Shown: one piece after another, positions 15,201-25,140 of the stretch
Layout of the letters: the number at the start of each line of letters is the position of its first letter
How positions within the stretch are numbered: position 1 is the stretch's first letter
NCBI RefSeq assembly: GCF_035083965.1
Contig: NC_089726.1
Location: 9,987,501 to 10,051,500 of the forward strand
Direction: 5' to 3'
DNA: 64,000 bases
Source: Branchiostoma lanceolatum
Taxonomy: Eukaryota > Chordata > Leptocardii > Amphioxiformes > Branchiostomatidae
Notes under the pieces: model-generated
The model's database searches: none
What the model was told of the DNA's origin: nothing
What the model saw: the letters and a program-made list of their open reading frames with translations, nothing else
Translations under genes and position numbers: made by a program

Positions 15201-18200
15201 TCGATGATAAGGGATTAAGCTACGTTTCTTAAGGAATTATGAACTTTTACATATTGTAATAAATCCTTCTCGTTCCCAGAGTTTGCACTGCTTTGTCTGT
15301 CATCAAGCCTGGGTGATGACAACCGACATTTAGATGACAAAAACTAGAATCAAACAGGAAGATTCAGTTAGTCATGCTATTTTTGTCTTCTAAGGGTAGA
15401 AACAGTATCAAGTAATTTAAAAATTCTCTCGTCTTTCTCACGACTGCAGTTTCACCAGGCAAGGAAACAGTTGCTATCCACAAGCATTTCTAACATTCTT
15501 GAACAGACATCTATGCTACACGTCATATGATCCTCATCTGACATAATCCACCCGGATTAGGTTTCCCAAACACTTCTATTGAGGGATACATCGCACCACA
15601 ACACATGTACTACTCTAATCCCTCCTGTAATCCTCGGCAGGTGTGGATCGATGCGAGCACGCAGATCTTCTTCTCCTATGGGATCGGCCTGGGCTCCCTG
15701 GTCGCCCTGGGCAGCTACAACCAGTACCACAACAACGTCTACAAGTAGGTCACTCATCCCATCTCTCAGCTAGCCGTTAGTCCAAGTGTTTGACCGTTGG
15801 GGGCAACAAGTTTTCTCCACCTTTCTCGATTTTCTGTTCTTCTTAATATTTGACTTTGTGTTATTCAATGGACCAATCTCTATCATCCTCCCGTCTTTAC
15901 CATTGCATGATAGTTTGGGCTAGTCCCGGTAGCCGTGACACATGGTGGTGAGGAGGTCTTCGTGCGCGGATGTTTTGCTTGACTCTATCCTGTATTTTAA
16001 GCATTTGAAATGCGGTCTCTGCATGTGAACACTGGAGTCTTCCGGAAGCATTTCAATTCGCTACTGCGGCCATAATATTGCCGCACTTCTGCCCTTTTCC
16101 TAACCTAACCGAATTCAAAGGGCCATTGATATTCATAGAGGCAAAAGGGCAACCTGTCAATCAAGTAGCTCCCGTTGTGGCTGGCCTTGCGAGATAAAGA
16201 ACAGATCACCTACAGGGTTAGACATGAGTAAAGCGGCAGGCTCCACCGCTATCCATCTGCGTCGTATCTTCTGAGAGATGAAGTTGAGAAGTTTGATACG
16301 GTACGGGGGTAAATGTGGAATGCTGAATGAGACATGACGCATGGTCAAGAAGGGGGCGCTCGCCTACGCATCATAAATAGTCTGCGTTTGTCGACGTCCA
16401 AGGTGATTAAACTATCTATTTGCGAACGATAATGAAGAGCATGTCATGAGCTATACCTAGAGCTAGGGAGTTTTAATCAACGTTCAACGTACAGCGTTTT
16501 AAAGATTGTTTCCTAATGTCACCCACATGCTACCAGGGACGCGTTGATCGTGTGCACCGTCAACAGTTGCACGTCCGTGTTCTCCGGCTTCGTGGTCTTC
16601 TCTGTCGTCGGGTTCATGGCGAGCGTGCAGGGCAAGGATGTGAGCGAGGTGGCGGCATCAGGTAGGGAGACGATGTTCATGTCTAGGCAGAACACACCTC
16701 ATGTAATCTTATACCATATTGTATGTATACATCTATCTACTAAAAGGGAGTTAGTTCTTTAAGATTTACCATGATAGACTAACATTAAAGCATGTAACAA
16801 TAGAATTATGCTATACTTGCAGCAATTCTTTTTTTCTTCTTCAAATCCAGGACCCGGCCTGGCTTTCCTGGCGTACCCATCCGCGGTGATTCAGCTGCCC
16901 ATCTCTCCTTTCTGGTCCATCTGCTTCTTCCTCATGCTGCTGATGTTAGGACTGGACAGCCAGGTACGGGTTCTGTTTTTGAAAATGCTCAATGGGTATG
17001 TTTTTGTTTATGTTTACGTTAAAGTTAGTTTTAGGATGACTGCACAGTCGGGCATATGTGCGGTTGATTCCTCTTATTGTTACCGTTTTGGCTGGACAGC
17101 CAGGTAAATGTGCTGTTTTTCTTTTTATGCTCAATGATGTTTATATTGATGTTTATGTTAAAGTTAGTGTTAGTATTAGTGTTAGGACAGGACGGTCCAG
17201 TCAGGTACATGTGCTATTGATTCCTCTCGATGCTACCATGTTGGCTGGACAGTCAGGTTAGTGTGCTGTTCCTTCAGTCTACGGTAGGTAGTGATTTTAG
17301 GGCTGGGCAGTCATGTGTATTGCTGCTTCTTCGTGATGCGGTTAATGTCAGGAACTTGAGTTGTTCTTCCCGTTGTACAGTTCTGTACACTGGAGGGGTT
17401 CATCACGGCTGTGGTTGACGAGTGGCCGCATCTGTTCCGCGGACGGAAGGAACTGTTCATCGCTGGCGTCAGCTTCATCTCCTACCTCATCGGACTCTCT
17501 CAAATCACTCAGGTGCGTTGGGAAGAAGCTATTCTCATGTCAGCATCAGGCTTACACTCTGTGGTATCCATAATACCGACGAGTCTTTGAACATAGCTCA
17601 TCTTTTCTTTATCGCCCCTTTTAAATAGCACTGAAATGACAGGCTAGCGCTCAATGACATGTTTTGTACAACTGGCTACCGACGTAAAGCAACGGGATTC
17701 TATTCAGCACTTAATGCTGTTATGCGCTAAGTCCTAACATATTTCATCTCATCCAGGGAGGCATATACGTCTTCGAGCTCTTCAACTACTACTCAGCCAG
17801 CGGGATGAGTCTGCTGTTCCTGATCTTCTTCGAGGTTACCGCGATTTCTTGGGGATATGGTGAGTCGGACGGATCACAAGCATTCCGACACTTAGCGATA
17901 AGATACAGTGACAAACACATGATTATTCATTATGCATATATGACTCGTCCTATTTGAATTGATTTTTGGTACCTTCTAGAATATGTGTATACATACGAGC
18001 GATACATAAATAGAGATAGACAGGGACAGAGAGACACAGCAAAAAAAAGCTGCAGTGATTTCTTCGTCATTTTTGTAGGCGTTGATCGTTTCTACGACAA
18101 CATTCAAGACATGATCGGCTACCGGCCGACACGATGGTGGAAGGTCTGCTGGCTGTTCCTCACCCCTGCGGTCTGTCTGGTACGTTCCAAAACATTCATC

Positions 18201-19307
18201 TTGTACAGTTCTTACCTTTCAGGGTGCAGGTAATCTGCACAAAATATCTTTGCCTACTGCTACGTCGATGAAGGTTAGACATCCAGGCAATACGATACGT
18301 GACGTCGTGAGGTAACAGGTACTCAAGGTACTGGATAGAATTCGGAAACGGTCAGACGTTTCAGGCATTTGATACTACTGTTTCGTCCAGTGTCGCTGAC
18401 GGAATGTATTGGATGCTAAACGTCTGACCGTTTTCAAATTCTATACAATTGCTTGAGTAGCTGTTGCCCGGCGTATCCTTGCCTATTGATTTAGAAAAAT
18501 GCGTAGCTTGACTGTGGGTCTTTTTCTTCCCGCCTGCAGTTCACCTTCTTCTTCAGCCTGGTCCAGTACAAGCGGCTGAAGTACGTGGACTACCTGTACC
18601 CGGTGTGGGGGGAGGTGATCGGCTGGTTCCTGGGACTGTCCTCTATGCTGATCATCCCCGCTTATGCCATCTACAAGCTCGCCGTGACTCCAGGCACGCT
18701 GAGAGAGGTGAGACTCGTTCCACAGCATAAAGTTACAACCTTCTCTTCGCTATGTAGTAACGAAACTCGCCGTAGTAACGAAACTCGCCGTAGTAACGAA
18801 ACTCGCCGTAGTAACGAAACTCGCCGAAGTGGTGCCACTCGCAGGCCACTTCAGCAGGGAGAAGGTTAAAGTAAATGACCCTCCACAAAACCTTTCATGA
18901 TTTTAACATTCCCTGCGTTGTTGTTTTCTATCTGTCAAGGAACCAGAAACAACTATGAAATGTCTTTCGTGCCTCGCTTGAAATTGGTTGGTTGGGCAAA
19001 TACTACAAAGGTGGTGTTGTTGCTCCAAAGAACAGTTACCGGCAAGCAACTGGACATAATTTGCAGACAGCATCGTCAGTGACCGGATGGTGTTGTTGGT
19101 TTGCCACATATCAACTAAAGTCTTTTTCACCGTTTCCCCCAGCGCTTCTGGGCCACAGTGCGCCCCAACTTGGACGGCGTTCTCCCGCGGAGCGCCACGG
19201 CCGAGGTCCGGTACGAGGCCGGAGTGGACGACATCAAGCTGAAGGTCCAACCCGCCTCAAACCCCGGACTTCCCGATGACAAGGTGGAGCACTGTAGTGC
19301 AGTATGA
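6202..19307 (+). CDS. SLC6 family Na+/Cl- dependent transporter (GABA/taurine/betaine/creatine type), 14 coding exons
   Basis: A plasma-membrane symporter that should carry a GABA-, taurine-, betaine- or creatine-like substrate using Na+ and Cl-. Coding exons: 6202-6442, 8884-9015, 11052-11139, 11376-11516, 12946-13078, 13517-13651, 15641-15744, 16537-16661, 16851-16963, 17381-17512, 17757-17859, 18079-18179, 18540-18707, 19143-19307. All junctions are GT-AG and in frame, giving 626 residues, the normal family length. TM1 carries [15 protein letters not shown] (residues 60-74). The position that is Asp in monoamine transporters is Gly64, which argues against a dopamine or serotonin carrier. 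The large outer loop has Cys165/Cys174 and four N-glycosylation sequons (N177, N183, N187, N191). Later hallmarks are [16 protein letters not shown] in TM8 and DMIGYRP. The protein ends in S-A-V, a possible class I PDZ ligand. The exact substrate cannot be read from sequence. Confidence 0.95.
9145..9469 (+). mobile_element. Candidate tRNA-derived SINE with (GAAC)n tail
   Basis: This lies in intron 2 of the SLC6 gene. CTCAGCTGGTAGCAGCC (from 9171) resembles a tRNA D-arm / A box. GGTTCCAATTA, about 30 bases later, resembles a degenerate B box. About 230 bases of unrelated body follow, ending in a tetranucleotide run of GAAC units (9437-9468). Internal Pol III boxes plus a simple-repeat tail is the usual SINE plan. 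I cannot name the family, and no target-site duplication was found by eye. Confidence 0.45.
12473..12565. mobile_element. Half-copy of an inverted-repeat MITE (family shared with 18311-18469)
   Basis: The stretch starting GGTAACAGTTACTCAA and containing GGAAACGGTCAGACGTTTT matches the left arm of the palindromic element at 18311-18469. The right arm is missing here, so this looks like a truncated or decayed copy. It lies in intron 4 of the SLC6 gene. Confidence 0.6.
16949..17320 (+). repeat. Tandem copies of the exon 9 donor region in SLC6 intron 9
   Basis: The end of exon 9 (CTGGACAGCCAG, then GT) and about 130 bases of intron are repeated with divergence. GCTGGACAGCCAGGTAAATG at 17091 and TTGGCTGGACAGTCAGGTTA at 17241 begin further units. 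Related donor-like pieces occur at 17191-17210 and 17301-17316. Between them the motifs ATGCTCAATG, TTAAAGTTAG and TTGATTCCTCT recur in the same order. The units are about 150 bp long. Several copies keep a usable CAG/GT donor. Confidence 0.75.
18311..18469. mobile_element. Palindromic MITE-like element, about 159 bp
   Basis: The left arm begins GGTAACAGGTACTC and includes GGAAACGGTCAGACGTTT. The right arm is its imperfect reverse complement, with AAACGTCTGACCGTTTTC and ending GAGTAGCTGTTGCC. The arms are about 55 bases long with a 45-base centre, and there is no coding capacity. This fits a non-autonomous DNA transposon. A related arm is at 12473. The element lies in intron 12 of the SLC6 gene. 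Confidence 0.75.
18754..18825 (+). repeat. 18-bp minisatellite, four perfect copies
   Basis: GTAGTAACGAAACTCGCC is repeated four times with no visible change, beginning 46 bases after SLC6 exon 13. The unit is a multiple of three, so reading through the exon 13 donor stays open and gives a repeating S-N-E-T-R-R peptide. It is most likely just intronic. Confidence 0.9.
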
Positions 19308-21847
19308 CGTTGTCTCTCGAGCATGTGATTTCTGACCAAGCTGTGCAAGGGAGATACCAGCGGGTGGCTGCTGTGTGTTCCTGTTAACACGACATCTGGC
19401 GATTCGCAATTGAACAACAGCGAGTCTGGTCCCCATGCAGTGGATATTAGGAACGTTCGAACACACTGGAAGGGATGGAGACTTCATAGAAAGATGTCAG
19501 GGCTGCTCCACTCAAATGTTTTTGGTAGGACTAGAAAGAAACCCAAACATTGAATGTTCTGAAGAGAGGTACTCGAGAAGCTTCGGTAAAGTAATCAAGA
19601 GTCAGGAGAACTTTATTTGACAGTTGGAAGCAGAAAAATGGAAGCAGACAGTTGTTTGGACCAAGAGTCTCACTCAAAACTGATTGATTTGAGCGGAGCA
19701 ACCTTAACAATAGGATCATAACAAAAAACATTATAAGGCAATACGAATACTGGTGTTAACCTGTTCATTGTGACACTGTACAGACCGCCAGATGTCCTTC
19801 TATGTGATCAGCTCTGTGTATGTACGTCGAACTGAAGGTTAGAAATTCCTCATTTCTGAGACCTCAACGATGGAAAATGTCATAGATATGTAGCTAACAT
19901 TGTGTAATACATACAATGGGCGGTGTAAAAATCTTGTCTTTCAGTGAGTTGGTCGTCTGAAGTCATTCTGTAATGGCAATGTCGAAGTGTTGTTGATCGT
20001 GCCCTATATTGTGATAATGTATCTCCGAAACCTGCCACTGCAAACGGCACATGATGATGGCTATAACCACTGTGCAACTATATATACTATTTTGATGTGA
20101 CAGACTGTGTATGTAGATTATATTGTACCGATTTGAAGAAAAAAATACAGATGTAGTTTTGTAGCCCGTGTGTTTTTATCGAGAAAGTGCTGTCTTGTAT
20201 CTTGAATGTAAAATCGACTGTTGTCCATAGAATATGTAGGATCTATATTTCCATCACAAGCTTGTAACAATATTGAACAGCCATACACAATTGTAATAGA
20301 GGTTGCCAAGAGAGAACAGCACGAATTTCAAAGATGTATGTGGAAAATGGCCCATGTTATAGTCGATGTTTTAGCTGTTGGAAGGTCGGTCTATTGTACG
20401 AATGTTTAGAGAAGAGACCTTACCACGAAAGTGATAATGAATCATTCCTAGTTCATCGGTAGTTGTGTCGAGTGGGGAGGAAAGAAGATGATGCAGTTTT
20501 GTCATACATTTATGATGTAGTAAGAAAATGTAGATGGGTCCCGAAGCCAATGCTCTGAGGACAGACAGAAGGATGCAAATAAGTTATAAGAAATAGTGGA
20601 TATCCTCAACCCGTTAATTTTCAGTGCATGTATGATCTCCTCCTTGTGGTTTTGTTAAATGCCTGTGATGTAAATAGACACATTATGGATTTTCAACAAA
20701 TGTAGACTCGTGCTTGAGTTTTGGTCGTTGTAGTGATAATCAACATCATTTTAGAAAGAAGTCGGGTTTACACAAATATGCTATGTAAATACGGCAACCT
20801 CCCTACAACAGTTGGGGCAGCTAGGATACTGCACATACCTTCCTTGTACAAATAGGATATTGGAATATAATATTGGGTGTTTCCAAATTCTTAACATGGA
20901 TGTTTGATCGCGGTGTCTACAATTCGAGTGTACCTCCGTAAGCTTAAGGAATCAAGAAATAACTGTATTGATGTGTCACATAACGACTAATAAATGGATG
21001 TTTTTTTGTATCTCTTGTCTGTATCTTAGTCCTTTCAGCCCCTGGTTTGCCTTTACTATATATAGTAGAAAGAGTGAGTCTTTAAACGCCTGGTTTAGGC
21101 CATGTGGGAATCAGAGCTAGTGAGAACTTTAATATGAAACTCGAGTTGTCATAGAATGTTTCTGGCACCATATTTGACTACCCTGCTCTTTGAAGGCATG
21201 AAAGTATATCACAAACGGATACTTTTCAAACGGAATTTGTAGACCATTAGAATTCGAAACCAAATGTATATATATACATACCAAATACAAAGGATGGCGA
21301 CTTCAAATCTATTTTTTGAACAAAGGTTGAATTGCAAATGTTAAGATTGAAAACTTAGATTTTCTAGCAGAAGAGAGATACACATTATATCATATTATCT
21401 CATTCCTAACGTTGTACCATCAGCCGTACACTTGTGTAGCTGACCGTATTTCACATCGCTTAAAATACAAATTGTCAAGAATTCGCAGGACATGACTTCG
21501 GACACGTTAAATGATATCCTCCAACTAAGCGCTAACCAGTGCACGGCACTTGGCTAAACGATCACGTATCCCACGTAATAACGTCAGCCTCGCAGAGAAT
21601 GTGCTCCAACAACACCCCACAACCATCCGTCAAATCCCCACATCCTGCCATAGAACCGCCTAGAACAGCGGAGACTGGCCACAGAGAAATGTTGGCGCCA
21701 GTGCCAAGTCTTGTCAGCAATAAAAGCGACAACACGTCGACACAGTTGTAGTAACAGAAGAATTACGAGCCTTTGAAAGCAACTACTACCAGCGGTTAAA
21801 GAGAAGGAAAACTTTCTCTGTATATCAGTCAACACCAAACCATCAAC
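19308..21847 (+). other. SLC6 3' UTR and gap before the first METTL21 gene
   Basis: About 1.7 kb of AT-rich sequence is probably SLC6 3' UTR, followed by about 0.8 kb leading into the METTL21 cluster. I see no coding exon. The long antisense open frame reaching into 22063 mirrors the first METTL21 exon and is not supported. Confidence 0.45.
20989..20994 (+). terminator. Candidate polyadenylation signal of the SLC6 gene
   Basis: AATAAA followed by a T/GT-rich stretch (TTTTTTTGTATCTCTTGTCTG). It is the best-placed signal downstream of the SLC6 stop and would give a 3' UTR of about 1.7 kb. There is no transcript evidence. Confidence 0.4.
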
Positions 21848-22444
21848 ATGCCTATGACAGAGCCATTGAGCAGGCACAACATGCACGACCAGCTCCCGAA
21901 GAGAGACAGGATGCAGCTCTATAACTTCGTGGGTAGGGACATCATCCTGTGGGAGAGGAATATTGGAGACGATGGGGATGAGATTGGCAAGAGAGTTTGG
22001 CCATCGGTCAGTAAGGCTAACTTTCTCACGACTTCTGGTGCCAACTTTTGTGAAATGTGTCAAATTGCTGACTGTTCACAGCTCTTTTACAGAGCAAAAC
22101 GTCTTTTAAAAGGATTATCAAAGAGGTATAGCTGCTGACAAAAATATCAGCAACAACCTTCCCCGATGCTTCTAGAGAATTTCTGTGTATGATTCTATTT
22201 GCAATGGCACGGCAACGATGAATCTGTTAAGATGTTATTGCAAGCGACTAGTCGACTATAAAGAAAGTTTGTAAGTAAAGAATGCACAAACATTGTAAGT
22301 ATATTCTACACTTTTCATGCACGAAACAATACCATGTTTACTATATGGCAAAAGAATTATTAACGTTCTACAAATTTTTGTCTTAAATGTTGCATTGTCT
22401 AATCAAGCAAGAGCTAATCATAAACATAATGAAGGTGTGCCAGT

Positions 22445-22501
<57 letters not shown>

Positions 22502-24861
22502 TAAGTAGAAAATATGTTTTTAATTCACCCATTGTACAAAAAAAATCAAACTTTTTAAAAGTGGCCATACCTTACATTTGGTAAAAAACGCACCAAAAGA
22601 TTATTCCCTATTAATGAATGTATAATGAGTACACTGTATATGACTATTGTCATCATAACCAGACTAGGCCAATTCGAATCAGCTGTAAGACTGCCGTGAA
22701 TAATTTCATCAGGTTGGGGAATGACTGAATAGCAAGGTTCTTTTATTCACAACCAAGTATTTTTCAAGAGCCGACGTTTTGACGACTGTCTATAATAACC
22801 AGTATTGCCCTGATGAAGATGGCAGACAGTCGGCTCTTGTAAACTACTTGGTTGTGAATAAAAATGACCTTGCTATTCAGCTGTAAGACTTCTTGACGGA
22901 TAGGGCCTCATGGACAGTACGGACAACACAGCACGTTAATGTGATGCACGGCATACCGAGAATGTTACAGATTTAGATCGTCGCTGACAACAACAATATC
23001 TCTTGGCCCTAGTGACCTGTAGGAGAGAAAAATATCATTTTTAATGGGGTAATCCATATAAAAACTAAGACGTACAGCAACATCTGAAACATATTGTTCC
23101 CCATCGCCAGTCAATGATGCCAGTTCCCTACCGCCACTCGATTGTTATAAATTCGATAAATATCCACCCACCCCACCCTCTCCAGAATGTGATGTCAAGG
23201 ACTTGTTTACCTAAACGATATCTATAAAGGGGACTATTGCCGTATATAGTTGTATGTCCTTAAATGACCTTAGGCATATGAATCTTCTGTGCGATCTTAG
23301 CAAATAATGACTCTTGTCCTTGAATGTCCTTGGAGTTAAGTGACCTTATCCTCAGTGTTAAGAGTTAGATATCATGGTAACGTTATATCAAACCTACATC
23401 AAACAACATTTATATCCATCTTTACTCCGTGACACATTGTTTTACAATTTTACCGTGCTATTCTAACCGAACGTCTTCCTCTTCTATTGATTTCCTCTCT
23501 CTATGATATCCGAAACTGGCCATAACGGTAGGCAGTGGACCTTTGCCAGTTCCTGCAGAACGGCTGCTTTCCTATGCAAGATAAGAAAGTACTAGAATTA
23601 GGAGCCGGAATAGGACTGGTCGGTATAGTGGCCAGTCTTCTCGGTAAGTCTATTCTCTAAGCAGGGGTTTCGGTCGAGAGGGCTAGATTTTGAGAGAAAC
23701 GTTAAAAATCGCGCCACTCCTAGCCCTCTCGACCGAAATCTCTGCTTGGAGGATGGGTAAGTCGTCGTTTCAGAAGTTGTAGGTCATGCGAGGAACCCTG
23801 TGGCAACTTGAACCCTGTAAGAAAGAAAGAAAAGCACACGTCAAGCGCCTTGTCAAGAAAAAAAAGCAGAAATACATACATGACAAATATTGGCATTATA
23901 TGTTTTTAACAATGTCTAGTTACCGCTGGATTACAGCAAGAACTGAACAAATTTAAAGTGCTCTTGGCAGTTATATCGTCATTCTGTGACGCCACGGTAA
24001 CAAAGGTGCTACAGGGCTCTAACTCATCATTCTCAGACAACACATCACTCGATGTAAATTGGTACGATGTTAATGAAACGTAAAGAGATGTTAAAACATT
24101 TCAGTTGTAATACACACTATACAGAAGGAAGAAAGATTATGGGAAAATACGCAGAATACACCCAAAACCTATTTTTAACCCTGAAAAGCGTACCGGTACC
24201 AAATAGCTCTCAATATGCGTCATCTTACTCATCATCAGCAGCTTCATTGTGGCTCTTGTGGTGAATCGTGCCATTGCTACAGTTAATGATATGATTTTTT
24301 CGCCACGCCACAGGGGCGGACGTGACACTCACTGACCTTCCCAACATTGTCGGCAATATGGAGGAAAACGTCCGTCCTAACACAAAGGAAGGATGCAAGT
24401 ATCCACCAAAGGTAATTTCTGTCAAATATCATTACAAACAATTTAATGTTTTTCAGTTCTTGTTGGCAAATGTGCACATTGGCGCACTAAATCCGTGTTT
24501 GTTTATGGTGAATTAATTAATTAATTAATCAATGAATCCTTTTTTATCAAACTTTGTACAGGTGCGTCCCCTGGTGTGGGGAAGGAACCTATTCAAGGTC
24601 AATGGACCGAGTATCCACTACGACTACGTCATCGGTGCTGACGTCTTCTACATAGAGGAAACGTTCCATGACCTACTCGCGACATTGAGGCACTTCTGTG
24701 ACCCACAAACCACGGTTCTACTGGGTTGTCACTTCCGGGTGAAGAGTCGTGACCTTAAGTTCATCGAACTCTTGAAGAAGCACTTTAAAATTGTGAAGGA
24801 ACACAAGATCCCCGGACAGGGTGTCAACAAGGTGTTGTTTGAGGCTAGATTGAAAAGTTAA
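21848..24861 (+). CDS. METTL21-like: METTL21-type protein lysine methyltransferase, tandem copy 1
   Basis: A class I SAM-dependent methyltransferase of family 16 (METTL21 branch); known members methylate lysines on HSP70 chaperones or eEF1A. Coding exons 21848-22006, 23532-23643, 24314-24411 and 24562-24861 join in frame to 222 residues, close to the usual size. Motif I is ELGAGIG (75-81), with Ile where the two sister copies have Thr. It is followed by TDLP (97-100), VWG (128-130) and a canonical DxxY motif, DVFY (150-153), in a GADxxYxEETF context like METTL21A/B. The start follows ATCAAC and suits a normal Kozak context. The exon 1 donor is GTCAGT. Intron 1 holds a (TA)n run and a MITE; a hairpin begins 16 bases after exon 2. 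Family assignment is firm, the exact orthologue and substrate are not. Confidence 0.9.
22449..22496. repeat. (TA)n microsatellite
   Basis: Twenty-four uninterrupted TA dinucleotides in intron 1 of the first METTL21 gene. Likely length-polymorphic. Confidence 0.95.
22679..22890. mobile_element. Inverted-repeat element flanked by a 14-bp direct repeat
   Basis: The left arm CTGAATAGCAAGGTTC, CACAACCAAGTA and GAGCCGACG is mirrored by CGGCTCTTG, TACTTGGTTGTG and ACCTTGCTATTCAG on the right (22725-22880). The element body, 22693-22876, is flanked on both sides by TCAGCTGTAAGACT (22679-22692 and 22877-22890), a perfect 14-base duplication that looks like a target-site duplication. A related left part occurs at 61430-61545. 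Confidence 0.75.
23659..23747. mobile_element. Short hairpin element just after a METTL21 splice donor
   Basis: AAGCAGGGGTTTCGGTCGAG...GGGCTAG and CTAGCCCTCTCGACCG...CTGCTT form arms of 28 bases that are nearly perfect reverse complements around a 33-base loop. It begins 16 bases after the end of exon 2 (23643). It has no coding capacity and is probably a MITE relic. Confidence 0.75.
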
Positions 24862-25117
24862 GAAGACATCGATGTCCAAGCTTAAAATCCCAAAGCACGG
24901 AACCTTTCGGTTAACGCGCAATTCGCAAAACAAAAGCGGTGCTGGAGTTCTATATTTTTCATGCATGAAGATCTTTATCCAATTCTTTATTATTTTGGGA
25001 TTGTTTTTCGGGAAGTTTGCAAAATGTCATACATATAATTTTACAAATTTTACACGTGCATAAAGCCAGTGTGCTGGTTTAGATCATGTTTGATATGTAA
25101 GCATTAAGTTTACAAAA

Positions 25118-25123
25118 AATAAA
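25118..25123 (+). terminator. Candidate polyadenylation signal of METTL21 copy 1
   Basis: AATAAA lies 257 bases after the stop codon and is followed by a TG-rich stretch (TTGATGTGTTCTTAG). This is a good position for the 3' end of the first METTL21 transcript. Confidence 0.5.
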
Positions 25124-25140
25124 TATTGATGTGTTCTTAG

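Noticed and set aside
21584..22063. 159-codon open frame on the minus strand
   Set aside because: It is the antisense shadow of METTL21 copy 1 exon 1 and its leader; composition is not protein-like and there is no family match or splice support.
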